This document shows, in pieces, positions 54,918-64,000 of a stretch of 64,000 nucleotides of DNA. The DNA comes from Peristeroidobacter soli (lineage in GTDB: Bacteria > Pseudomonadota > Gammaproteobacteria > Steroidobacterales > Steroidobacteraceae): contig NZ_RYEV01000004.1 of assembly GCF_004138485.1 (NCBI RefSeq), positions 62,001 through 126,000 on the forward strand, written 5' to 3'. The position numbers and the translations under genes are program-made. The notes under the pieces are model-generated. The model had not been told where the DNA came from and searched no databases. It saw only the letters and a program-made list of their open reading frames with translations. The first letter of the stretch is position 1; the number at the start of each line of letters is the position of its first letter.

Positions 54918-57209
54918 CTACTCTTCGATTGGCGGCGGCGCCAGCACTTCTCGGGAACCATTGGACTGCAGCGGACCGACCAGACCGGCTGCCTCCATGG
55001 TCTCGATCATGCGCGCGGCGCGGTTGTAACCAATCTTGAGCCGGCGCTGCACGCCGGAGATCGAGGCCTTGCGCGATTCGACCACGATCTTCACGGCCTG
55101 GTCGTACAGCGGATCGGACTCGGCATCGCCTCCCTCGCCGCCTTCGCCGCCCTCCTCGTCCTCTCCCTTCAGACCCGGAATCGGCGTGGAAGGTCCCTTC
55201 AAAATCTCATCGACGTAGGTCGGCGGCGAAGAGCCCTTCAGGCTGCCGACGACCCGATGGACTTCGGCATCCGAGACGAACGCACCATGCACGCGCACCG
55301 GCACCGAGGTGCCCGGCTGCAGGAACAACATGTCGCCGTGACCGAGCAGCGCCTCGGCGCCCATCTGATCCAGGATGGTGCGCGAGTCGACTTTCGCCGA
55401 CACCTGGAAGGCGATACGCGTGGGAATGTTTGCTTTGATCAGGCCGGTGATCACGTCCACCGACGGACGTTGCGTGGCGAGGATCAGGTGGATGCCCGAG
55501 GCACGCGCCTTTTGCGCCAGACGGGCGATCAGCTCTTCGACCTTCTTGCCGACGATCATCATCATGTCGGCCAGCTCATCGACGATGACCACGATGAACG
55601 GCAAGGGCTCCAGGAACGGCACTTCGTTCGGATCGCCTTCGGGACCGAGCATCTTCAGCAGCAGCGGATCGCGGATCGGCGTCTTGGCCTCCTGCGCTTC
55701 CTTGATCTTGCGATTGCAGCCGGCGAGATTTCGCACGCCGAGCGCGGCCATCGTTTGATAGCGACGCTCCATCTCGGCCACGCACCAGCGCAGCGCGTTG
55801 GCGGCTTCCTTCATGTCGGTCACGACCGGTGCGAGCAGATGCGGGATGCCTTCGTACACCGAGAGCTCCAGCATCTTCGGATCGATCATGATCAGCCGCA
55901 CGTGCTCGGCCGAGGCCTTGTAGAGCAGCGACAGCACCATCGCGTTGACCGCGGTGGACTTACCCGAGCCGGTCGTACCGCCGACCAGCAGGTGGGGCAT
56001 GCGAGCGAGGTCCGCGCACATCGGACCGCCGCTGATGTCCTTGCCCAGCACCAGCGCAAGCGGCGAGGACATGTCGTCGTACGCCTTGGACTTGATGATC
56101 TCGCCCAACGTGACGATCTCGCGCTTCTCGTTGGGAATCTCCAGGCCCACGGTCGATTTGCCGGGAATGACTTCCACGACGCGCACGCTGATCGCGGACA
56201 ACGCACGCGCGAGGTCTTTCGCGAGATTCGTGATCTGGCTGACCTTCACACCCGTGCCGAGACTCAGCTCGAATCGCGTGATCACAGGGCCGGGATTGAC
56301 CGCCACGACCTCGGCCTCGACGCCGAAGTCCTTCAGCTTGATCTCGACCAGACGCGACATGGCCTCGAGCGCCTCGGACGAATAGCCCTGCTGCTTCGGC
56401 GGCGGGTCATCGAGCAGCGACAGCGGCGGCAGCTCCTTCGACTGCGGCGCCTCGAACAGCGCGACCTGACGCTCCTTCTCGACGCGCTCGCTCTTCTCGA
56501 CTTTCGGCGCGACCGGCTCGATCTTCGGCGGCGGCCGCGCCGCGACGCGCTTCTTCTCTTCGCGAATGACTTCGCTGCGCGCCTCCTTCACCTCGCGGCC
56601 TTGTTTGATCTCGCGCGCGGTGTTGAGCCGGCCGGAGAGCCATTCGAACGCACGCAGCGTCGCGCGGCCCGTGACATCCATCACCTGGATCCACGAATGA
56701 CCGATGAAGAGCGACACGCCCGCGAGCCACAGGGCGAGCAGCATCAGCGTCGCGCCGAGGAAGGACAGGCCGGAGTCCAGACCATGCCCGACCAGCGAGC
56801 CCAGCACGCCGCCGGCGGAGTCGGGGTAGCTGCGAATGGTGAAATGCAGGCTCGCAAGGCCGCAGCTGGTGGCGAGCGTCAGCAGGAAGCCCGCGCCTCG
56901 AAACGCGAGCGTCGCGCGCGACTGTGCATCGTCCTTGCTGCGATCCCGATACAGCAGCCAGCCGGCGAAGCCGATCATCACCGGGAACAGGAACGCGGGC
57001 GCGCCGAACAGCAGCACCAGCAGGCCCGCCATGTGCGCGCCCAGCGGTCCGATGACGTTGGCGATCGGCCCGGGCTCGCCGGTCGTCGCGAACGACGGAT
57101 CGTGGCGGTCGTAGGTGGTCAGCGCCGCGAGCACGATCAGCGCGAGCGCGCCGAAGACCCACAGGGCCCCCTCGCGCAACGAGCGCACGACCGTGGACGC
57201 CAACCCCAT
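54918..57209 (-). CDS. ftsK: DNA translocase FtsK
   Basis: FtsK couples chromosome dimer resolution to division. The 763 residues (from ATG 57209; TTG 57239 with a GGGGTGA site is an alternative start) include four to five N-terminal membrane helices (about 15-170), a short linker, the RecA-like motor with Walker [11 protein letters not shown] and Walker [32 protein letters not shown], and the C-terminal gamma domain (about 695-760, [20 protein letters not shown]). It lacks the long proline/glutamine linker of E. coli FtsK (1329 residues), as in many other bacteria. Confidence 0.97.
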   Translation of the reverse strand: MGLASTVVRSLREGALWVFGALALIVLAALTTYDRHDPSFATTGEPGPIANVIGPLGAHMAGLLVLLFGAPAFLFPVMIGFAGWLLYRDRSKDDAQSRATLAFRGAGFLLTLATSCGLASLHFTIRSYPDSAGGVLGSLVGHGLDSGLSFLGATLMLLALWLAGVSLFIGHSWIQVMDVTGRATLRAFEWLSGRLNTAREIKQGREVKEARSEVIREEKKRVAARPPPKIEPVAPKVEKSERVEKERQVALFEAPQSKELPPLSLLDDPPPKQQGYSSEALEAMSRLVEIKLKDFGVEAEVVAVNPGPVITRFELSLGTGVKVSQITNLAKDLARALSAISVRVVEVIPGKSTVGLEIPNEKREIVTLGEIIKSKAYDDMSSPLALVLGKDISGGPMCADLARMPHLLVGGTTGSGKSTAVNAMVLSLLYKASAEHVRLIMIDPKMLELSVYEGIPHLLAPVVTDMKEAANALRWCVAEMERRYQTMAALGVRNLAGCNRKIKEAQEAKTPIRDPLLLKMLGPEGDPNEVPFLEPLPFIVVIVDELADMMMIVGKKVEELIARLAQKARASGIHLILATQRPSVDVITGLIKANIPTRIAFQVSAKVDSRTILDQMGAEALLGHGDMLFLQPGTSVPVRVHGAFVSDAEVHRVVGSLKGSSPPTYVDEILKGPSTPIPGLKGEDEEGGEGGEGGDAESDPLYDQAVKIVVESRKASISGVQRRLKIGYNRAARMIETMEAAGLVGPLQSNGSREVLAPPPIEE

Positions 57210-57239
57210 TCCCTCGCGAGCGTCAGCCCTGCTGGCCAA

Positions 57240-58532
<1,293 letters not shown>

Positions 58533-58607
58533 GCCGGGCGCGCTCGTGGTGAGGAGCGCCTCGTTCGCGGGGCACTCTCTCGCCTGATCGGTAAGATCAG
58601 CAAAGCA

Positions 58608-59753
58608 ATGGCTGCGACTCTCCAGGCACGCATCGTCACCAGCATCGATCGGCTCCCCGCCGCGCAATGGAATGCGCTGGCGCTCGGGGGCAATCCGTTC
58701 GTGCGGCACGAGTTCCTGCTCGCGCTGGAGCGCACCGGCTGCGTGGGCAAAGCCGCCGGCTGGCTCCCCAATCACCTGGTGCTCGAAGAGGCCGATCGAC
58801 TCATCGCGGCCGTACCGCTGTATCGCAAGAGTCATTCGTGGGGTGAATTCGTTTTCGACTGGAGCTGGGCGCGCGCTTACGATCAGGCCGGCCTGCGCTA
58901 CTACCCGAAACTCGTGAGCATGCCGCCGTTCACGCCAGCGACCGGGCCGCGACTGCTGATCGCCCCCGATGCGCCGGGCGATGCACGCACGCGCTTGAAC
59001 ACGGAGCTGCTGACGTACGCGAAGTCCGAGCACCTCTCCTCCGCGCATCTGTTGTTTCTGACCGATGAGGATCGTGCGGCGCTGAGCGATAGCGGTTACT
59101 CCTGGCGCAAGGACTGTCAGTTCCACTGGCACAACCGCGGCTATGAAACATTCGACGACTTCATCGCGACGTTCCGTTCCGACAAGCGCAAGAAGGCCTT
59201 GCGCGAGCGTCGGCGCGTGAGCGAAGGCGGCGTCACGTTTCGCACGCTCATCGGTGCCGAGATGGATGAGCGACTGTGGAACATCGTGTTTGGATTTTCC
59301 GCGGCCACCTTCGAGGCGCACGGTCACGAGCATTACTTGAACGTCGAGTTCTTCAAGAGTGTCGCCGCGGTAATGCCGGAATCCATCGTGATCAAGCTCG
59401 CGGAATATCAGGGCACGCCGATCGCAACCGCGATTTTCTTTCGCGGCGATGAGGTGCTGTACGGTCGCTACTGGGGCGCGGCCGCGAACTTCCACAGCCT
59501 GCATTTCGAGACCTGTTACTACCAGGGCATCGAGTACTGCATCGAGCACGGCTTGAAGCATTTCGAGCCCGGCACGCAGGGCGAGCACAAGGTGCCGCGC
59601 GGCTTCGAGCCCACCGAGACCTGGTCGGCGCACTGGATCGCCGATGCGCGCTTTCGCCGTGCGATCGACCACTATCTAAATGATGAGCGCGCGGCGATCG
59701 ATCAATATATCCTGCAGGTCGAGGAACATACGCCATACCACCGAGGGCCTTGA
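58608..59753 (+). CDS. GNAT/FemAB-like acyltransferase (DUF482 family)
   Basis: The 381-residue protein matches the DUF482 peptidoglycan-like acyltransferase family: WNALALGGNPFVRHEFLLAL near the N terminus, YPKLVSMPPFTPATGPRLL, and the C-terminal PGTQGEHKVPRGFEPTETWS. The fold is a double GNAT/FemAB type. The substrate is not established. It precedes aat by 3 bases, so they are probably one operon. This placement beside aat is widespread. Confidence 0.88.
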   Translation: MAATLQARIVTSIDRLPAAQWNALALGGNPFVRHEFLLALERTGCVGKAAGWLPNHLVLEEADRLIAAVPLYRKSHSWGEFVFDWSWARAYDQAGLRYYPKLVSMPPFTPATGPRLLIAPDAPGDARTRLNTELLTYAKSEHLSSAHLLFLTDEDRAALSDSGYSWRKDCQFHWHNRGYETFDDFIATFRSDKRKKALRERRRVSEGGVTFRTLIGAEMDERLWNIVFGFSAATFEAHGHEHYLNVEFFKSVAAVMPESIVIKLAEYQGTPIATAIFFRGDEVLYGRYWGAAANFHSLHFETCYYQGIEYCIEHGLKHFEPGTQGEHKVPRGFEPTETWSAHWIADARFRRAIDHYLNDERAAIDQYILQVEEHTPYHRGP

Positions 59754-59756
59754 CCC

Positions 59757-60497
59757 ATGCGCGGCTCGATTGTCTGGCTGTCGGAGCACGATTCACCGGA
59801 TGCCTTCCCGCCGGTTGACCGGGCCCTGGTCGAACCCGATGGATTGCTCGCCGCCGGCGGTGACCTGTCACCGATGCGCCTGCTCGCCGCCTACCGGCGC
59901 GGGATTTTTCCCTGGTACTCGCGCGGCCAGCCCATCCTGTGGTGGTGCCCCGATCCGCGCGCGGTGCTGATGCCCGATCAGCTCAAGGTCTCGCGCAGCC
60001 TGCTCAAGTCCAGCCGCAATCGCGGCTTTGTCACGCGCATCGACACCGCGTTCCGCGATGTGGTGCGCGCCTGCGGCAGCAGCGAGCTGCGCCCGGGCGG
60101 CACCTGGCTGTCCCCGGAAATGCGCGCCGCCTACATCAAACTGCACCGCCAGGGGTTCGCCCATTCGGTGGAGACCTGGCTCGAGGGCCGCCTGGTCGGC
60201 GGCCTCTACGGGGTCGCGCTCGGCGGCATGTTCTTCGGCGAATCGATGTTCAGCACCGAGCGCGATGCCTCCAAAGTTGCGCTGAAACGGCTCTGCGAGG
60301 AGCTGATTTCGCGGGGCTTTCACATGATCGACTGTCAGATGTCGACCCCGCACCTGATGAGCCTGGGCGCCCGGATGATCCCCCGAGGGGAGTTCACCCA
60401 GGTCCTCGGGGAGCAGGTGGGCGCCCCCTTCCAGCCGGGTCTGTGGAACGAGGACACCCGGGCCGCCGGGAACGAAGCGCTGCCCGCGGACGTATGA
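59757..60497 (+). CDS. aat: Leucyl/phenylalanyl-tRNA-protein transferase
   Basis: The 246-residue enzyme adds Leu or Phe to proteins with N-terminal Arg or Lys, creating degrons for ClpS-ClpAP. Signature segments are GLLAAGGDLSPMRLLAAYRR, GIFPWYSRGQPILWWCPDPR, and FGESMFSTERDASKVAL. ClpS and ClpA, the enzymes that use its products, are encoded 400 bases and 2.8 kb away in convergent orientation, giving the classic N-degron neighbourhood. Confidence 0.97.
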   Translation: MRGSIVWLSEHDSPDAFPPVDRALVEPDGLLAAGGDLSPMRLLAAYRRGIFPWYSRGQPILWWCPDPRAVLMPDQLKVSRSLLKSSRNRGFVTRIDTAFRDVVRACGSSELRPGGTWLSPEMRAAYIKLHRQGFAHSVETWLEGRLVGGLYGVALGGMFFGESMFSTERDASKVALKRLCEELISRGFHMIDCQMSTPHLMSLGARMIPRGEFTQVLGEQVGAPFQPGLWNEDTRAAGNEALPADV

Positions 60498-60585
60498 CGT
60501 CCAGCGTCAATTGCAATGGCTAGGGCCTTTATGCACAATTCGCGCGCCTTGCCGGCGGGCCCTGCCGGACAGTCATTGAGAGTGC

Positions 60586-60804
60586 ATGTCGAAAGAAGAT
60601 GCGATTCAGATGGAAGGCCGCGTGATCGACACGCTGCCGAATACCACATTCAAGGTGCAGCTGAATAACGGCCACACCGTCATTGCGCACATCTCCGGAA
60701 AGATGCGCAAGAACTATATCCGCATCCTGACGGGCGACGCGGTCACCGTGGAGCTCACGCCCTACGATCTGACCAAAGGCCGCATCGTGTACCGCGGCCG
60801 CTGA
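60586..60804 (+). CDS. infA: Translation initiation factor IF-1
   Basis: The 72-residue S1/OB-fold factor starts [20 protein letters not shown] and ends VYRGR, identical in length to E. coli IF-1. It occupies the 30S A site during initiation. It lies in the aat-infA-clpA order typical of gammaproteobacteria and converges with clpA. Confidence 0.98.
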   Translation: MSKEDAIQMEGRVIDTLPNTTFKVQLNNGHTVIAHISGKMRKNYIRILTGDAVTVELTPYDLTKGRIVYRGR

Positions 60805-60890
60805 CGAGCCCAACCTGAGGACTCTTCTTCGACAGACGCCCCCACTGCGCTGTCGACACTCCGCTCTCCGCAAATGGCCGGCAGCAGCGG

Positions 60891-63179
60891 TTACGGCTGC
60901 CGATCCACCTCGAGCAGCGCCTGCTCGGTATCCGCGCGTGCTTCCACTTTGAGCTTGTCGTCCGGACCGACCGTCACGAACGCGTGACCGCCGCCGACCA
61001 GCCGGCCGAATAGCAGCTCCTCGGCGAGCGGCCGCTTGATCGCTTCCTGGATCACGCGCGCCATCGGCCGCGCCCCCATCTTCGGATCGTAGCCCTTCTT
61101 CGCCATCCACTCGCGCGCGGCGTCGTCGATGTGCAACTGCACGCCCTTCGATTCGAGCTGTGCTTCGACCTCCACCAGCAGCTTGTCCACCACGCGCTGA
61201 ATGGTGCGCGGATCCAGGCCGTTGAACTGGATGATGCCATCCAGGCGGTTGCGGAACTCCGGCGAGAACATGCGCTTGATCGCCTCCATGCCGTCGGTCG
61301 CGTGATCCTGCTGGGTGAAGCCGATCGACGGACGATTCATCTCGAAGGCACCGGCATTGGTGGTCATGACGATGACCACGTGGCGGAAATCCGCCTTGCG
61401 GCCGTTGTTGTCGGTGAGCGTGCCGTGGTCCATGACCTGCAGCAGCAGGTTGAACACATCCGGGTGCGCCTTCTCGATTTCATCGAGCAGCAGCACCGAG
61501 TGCGGATGCTTGTTGATGGCCTCGGTGAGCAGGCCGCCCTGATCGAAGCCCACGTAGCCCGGCGGCGCGCCGATCAGACGCGACACCGTGTGACGCTCCA
61601 TGTATTCGGACATGTCGAAGCGGATCAGCTCCACCCCCAGGGCCAGCGCCAGCTGACGGGTGACCTCGGTCTTGCCGACACCGGTGGGACCGGCGAACAG
61701 GAACGAGCCGACCGGCTTGCGCTGATCGCCCAGGCCCGAGCGCGACATCTTGATGGCCGAGGCCAGCGAGTCGATCGCGGGGTCCTGCCCGTAGATGACC
61801 AGCTTCAGATTGCGCTCGAGGTTCTTCAGCACGTCCTTATCGGTCGTCGACACGTTCTTCGGCGGGATGCGTGCGATACGCGCCACCACATCCTCGATCA
61901 TCTGCGTCGTGACCGTGGTCTCGCGCTCGCCCTCGGGCTTCAGGCGCAGACGCGCGCCCGCCTCATCGATCACGTCGATGGCCTTGTCAGGCAACTGCCG
62001 ATCGTTGATGTGGCGCGCGGCGAGCTCCGCCGCGGACACCAGCGCATCATCGGCGTACTTCACGTTGTGATGCTCTTCGAAGCGGGAGCGCAGCCCCTTC
62101 AGGATCTCCACCGTCTCGGGCACCGTCGGCTCGATGATGTCGATCTTCTGGAAGCGACGCGCGAGCGCGTGATCCTTCTCGAAGATGCCGCGGTACTCGC
62201 TGTAGGTGGTCGAGCCGATACAGCGCAGCTCGCCATTGGCGAGCGCCGGCTTGATCAGGTTCGACGCATCCATCACGCCGCCGGACGCGGCACCCGCGCC
62301 GATGACGGTGTGGATCTCGTCGATGAACAGGATCGAGCCCGGATTCTTCTTGAGCTCCGAGAGCACGCTCTTCAGGCGCTTCTCGAAATCGCCGCGGTAC
62401 TTCGTGCCGGCGATCAAGGCGCCCATGTCGAGCGAGTACACGGTGCTGTCGGAGAGCACCTCGGGGACCTTGTCCTCGATGATCATGCGCGCGAGGCCTT
62501 CGGCGATCGCGGTCTTGCCGACGCCGGCTTCACCGACGTACAGCGGATTGTTCTTGCGACGACGGCACAGGATCTCGACGGTGCGCTCGATCTCGGTCTT
62601 GCGACCGATCAGCGGATCGATGCGCCCTTCCATCGCCTGCTTGTTCAGATTGGTCGTGAACTTCTCGAGCGCGGTGCCGCCATCGGGCTCGCCCCGCTCC
62701 GCTTCGGTGCCCGGTGCCGACTCTTCCTTGTCGGGACGGTCCTCGGCGATCTTCGAGAGGCCATGGGAGATGTAATTGACGACGTCCAGGCGGGCCACGT
62801 CCTGCATCGAGAGCAGGTAGGCGGCGTGCGAGTGCTTCTCGCTGAAGATGGCCACGAGCACGTTGGCCGCGGTCACTTCCTTCTTGCCGCTCGACTGCAC
62901 GTGGAACACCGCGCGCTGCAGGACGCGCTGGAAGCCCAGCGTCGGCTGCACTTCGCGATCGTCATCATCCTTTAACCGCGGTGTGGTCTGATCGATGAAA
63001 TCCTTCAGGTCCTTGCGCAGCCGAGCGACATCGGCGCCGCAGGCACGGAGGATTTCCCGGACTTTCGGCGTGTCCACGATCGCGAGCAGCAGATGCTCGA
63101 CGGTCATGAACTCGTGCCGCGCTTCGCGCGCCGACTGGAAAGCCTCGTTGAGACAAATTTCGAGTTCGCTGCTTAACAC
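60891..63179 (-). CDS. clpA: ATP-dependent Clp protease ATPase subunit ClpA
   Basis: The 762-residue AAA+ unfoldase (E. coli 758) feeds substrates to ClpP. It starts with GTG at 63179, giving MLSSELEICLNEAFQSA at the N-domain (about 1-145). D1 has Walker A GEAGVGKTAIAEG and Walker B FIDEIHTVIGAG; D2 has GPTGVGKTEVTRQ and LLLDEIEKAHPDV. The Clp R/N domain for ClpS binding is intact. clpS starts 440 bases upstream. Confidence 0.97.
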   Translation of the reverse strand: MLSSELEICLNEAFQSAREARHEFMTVEHLLLAIVDTPKVREILRACGADVARLRKDLKDFIDQTTPRLKDDDDREVQPTLGFQRVLQRAVFHVQSSGKKEVTAANVLVAIFSEKHSHAAYLLSMQDVARLDVVNYISHGLSKIAEDRPDKEESAPGTEAERGEPDGGTALEKFTTNLNKQAMEGRIDPLIGRKTEIERTVEILCRRRKNNPLYVGEAGVGKTAIAEGLARMIIEDKVPEVLSDSTVYSLDMGALIAGTKYRGDFEKRLKSVLSELKKNPGSILFIDEIHTVIGAGAASGGVMDASNLIKPALANGELRCIGSTTYSEYRGIFEKDHALARRFQKIDIIEPTVPETVEILKGLRSRFEEHHNVKYADDALVSAAELAARHINDRQLPDKAIDVIDEAGARLRLKPEGERETTVTTQMIEDVVARIARIPPKNVSTTDKDVLKNLERNLKLVIYGQDPAIDSLASAIKMSRSGLGDQRKPVGSFLFAGPTGVGKTEVTRQLALALGVELIRFDMSEYMERHTVSRLIGAPPGYVGFDQGGLLTEAINKHPHSVLLLDEIEKAHPDVFNLLLQVMDHGTLTDNNGRKADFRHVVIVMTTNAGAFEMNRPSIGFTQQDHATDGMEAIKRMFSPEFRNRLDGIIQFNGLDPRTIQRVVDKLLVEVEAQLESKGVQLHIDDAAREWMAKKGYDPKMGARPMARVIQEAIKRPLAEELLFGRLVGGGHAFVTVGPDDKLKVEARADTEQALLEVDRQP

Positions 63180-63301
63180 GGACTGACTCTCAGATACCTA
63201 AACACTTTAAAGAGTGGACCGCCACCTCGAGCGGAGGTTCGGGGGCCCGCCGCCGTCGGTTTCCAGCGTGGCAGGGCCACGGCGGGATGCGGTGAACCTC
63301 T

Positions 63302-63619
63302 TCACGTTTCTTCCATCGTGCACAACAGAGGATGCTGGTGCTGACGCGCATATGTGGTCACCTGCGCGACCTTGGTCTCGGCGATTTCAAAGGTGAAGAC
63401 GCCGCACACCCCTTTGCCCTTGGTATGCACTTCAAGCATAACGCGCGTGGCGGTCGTACGATCCATGCCGAAGATACGTTCCAGCACGTCCACGACGAAT
63501 TCCATCGGCGTGTAATCGTCGTTCAGCAGGACCACCTGATACAGCGGAGGCCGTTTGAGCTTGGGCTCGGCTTCCTCGGTGACCAGTCCCCGCTCATGCC
63601 GTGTGCTCTCTTCCGTCAT
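63302..63619 (-). CDS. clpS: ClpS adaptor for N-degron substrates
   Basis: The 105-residue adaptor starts at the ATG at 63619 (a longer frame to 63721 has no family match). It has [18 protein letters not shown], the metal/degron-binding region, and [20 protein letters not shown], including the conserved histidine. It hands proteins with N-terminal Leu, Phe, Trp or Tyr to ClpA. It lies 122 bases upstream of clpA on the same strand. Confidence 0.96.
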   Translation of the reverse strand: MTEESTRHERGLVTEEAEPKLKRPPLYQVVLLNDDYTPMEFVVDVLERIFGMDRTTATRVMLEVHTKGKGVCGVFTFEIAETKVAQVTTYARQHQHPLLCTMEET

Positions 63620-64000
63620 CAACTTAACGCGCAACCAGTTCGCACTCTTTATAGGGGGGAACCCCGGACAATACAAGGCAGCATCCGACGCACTGCACTT
63701 TGGCTCCCCGCTACGGTCCAAACGCGTGTCTCAGCGGGTGCCCGGGGTCTTCGATCCCGGTCGGCGCGGCGTCGCGTCACGACGACGGCCGCAGCCACGG
63801 ACTATGATCCGCGCGCCTGGATTGCTGCCGATTTCGCGGCATCGCCCAACCGCCGGGCGCTGTCGGTCCCAGCGGTCAGCCCGGGGTTTCGGATTCGGGC
63901 ATTTGCGACAGTGTTTTCATCAATCGGAACAATCTCTTGTGACAAACTAACGCCACTCCGTATCATGTCGTGTCCGGCTGCCTTCGAGCAGCTGCACCGT
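63620..64000. other. Region upstream of clpS, no complete gene
   Basis: The segment supplies the clpS-clpA promoter on the minus strand and probably the control region of a rightward gene beyond the window. The open frames have no recognisable domain. Repeated CCCGGGGT-type runs (63740, 63878) are just high GC. Confidence 0.45.
63937..63966 (+). promoter_or_regulatory. Candidate promoter for a gene right of the window
   Basis: TTGTGA (63937-63942) and TATCAT (63961-63966) are separated by 18 bases in a locally A/T-rich segment. The downstream gene is outside the window, so this is unsupported by context. Confidence 0.3.

Noticed and set aside
61131-62975. 614-codon open frame opposite clpA
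   Set aside because: Antisense shadow of clpA with repetitive Arg/Leu/Asp/His content.

Overview
The window reads as one contiguous stretch of a GC-rich gammaproteobacterial chromosome. Core blocks keep classic gammaproteobacterial order: thrS-infC-rpmI-rplT-pheS-pheT-ihfA-merR, ftsK-lolA-VanZ-rarA-serS, and aat-infA facing clpA-clpS. The mixture of PEP-CTERM/exosortase genes, a flavin-dependent tryptophan-halogenase-like gene, an OxyR-like regulator and OprB/PepSY genes would fit a free-living soil or freshwater lineage near Steroidobacteraceae/Nevskiales. That placement is inference from gene content; no rRNA gene is present to test it.

Layout. 0-7.7 kb: translation operon on the minus strand, with infC starting on a non-canonical ATC codon. 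8.4-14.7 kb: secreted M4-type metallopeptidase, tRNA-Val(GAC), uvrB, aspartate-type aminotransferase. 14.8-22.2 kb: a mobile element of about 7.3 kb between an imperfect direct repeat that includes the 3' end of tRNA-Asn. It carries XRE and AlpA regulators, a MobC-like relaxosome gene without a relaxase, a run of small one-gene units ending in integron-like attC motifs, and a P4-type tyrosine integrase beside the tRNA. 22.4-26.8 kb: PEP-CTERM protein plus small membrane protein, a Cys-rich small protein, and a UvrD-like helicase whose upstream region carries an inverted copy of the element's left end. 26.8-31.2 kb: OxyR-like regulator lacking both redox cysteines, tryptophan-halogenase-like monooxygenase, CPA2 antiporter, and a peroxiredoxin-like protein lacking its catalytic cysteine. 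31.4-35.1 kb: VIT/vWA membrane protein with a PEP-CTERM tail, its own exosortase, and a small exported partner. 35.1-36.6 kb: a promoter-leader-terminator module in front of an RtcB ligase gene. 36.6-43.3 kb: GST, an isolated divergent EF-Tu, MFS transporter, M55 peptidase, PhoD phosphatase. 43.3-50.1 kb: tRNA-Ser(UGA), a candidate structured RNA, DUF3800 protein, beta-helix lipoprotein, two-component system with OprB porin, PepSY membrane protein. 50.4-64 kb: Bax-inhibitor-1 protein, then the serS/rarA/lolA/ftsK, trxB, aat/infA and clpA/clpS housekeeping blocks.

The most unusual parts are (i) the cassette array inside the tRNA-Asn element, which resembles an attC cluster without an integron integrase, (ii) the attenuator-like leader before rtcB, (iii) the multi-hairpin RNA candidate between tRNA-Ser and the DUF3800 gene, and (iv) the nearby pair of redox proteins (OxyR-like and peroxiredoxin-like) that have both lost their sensing or catalytic cysteines.
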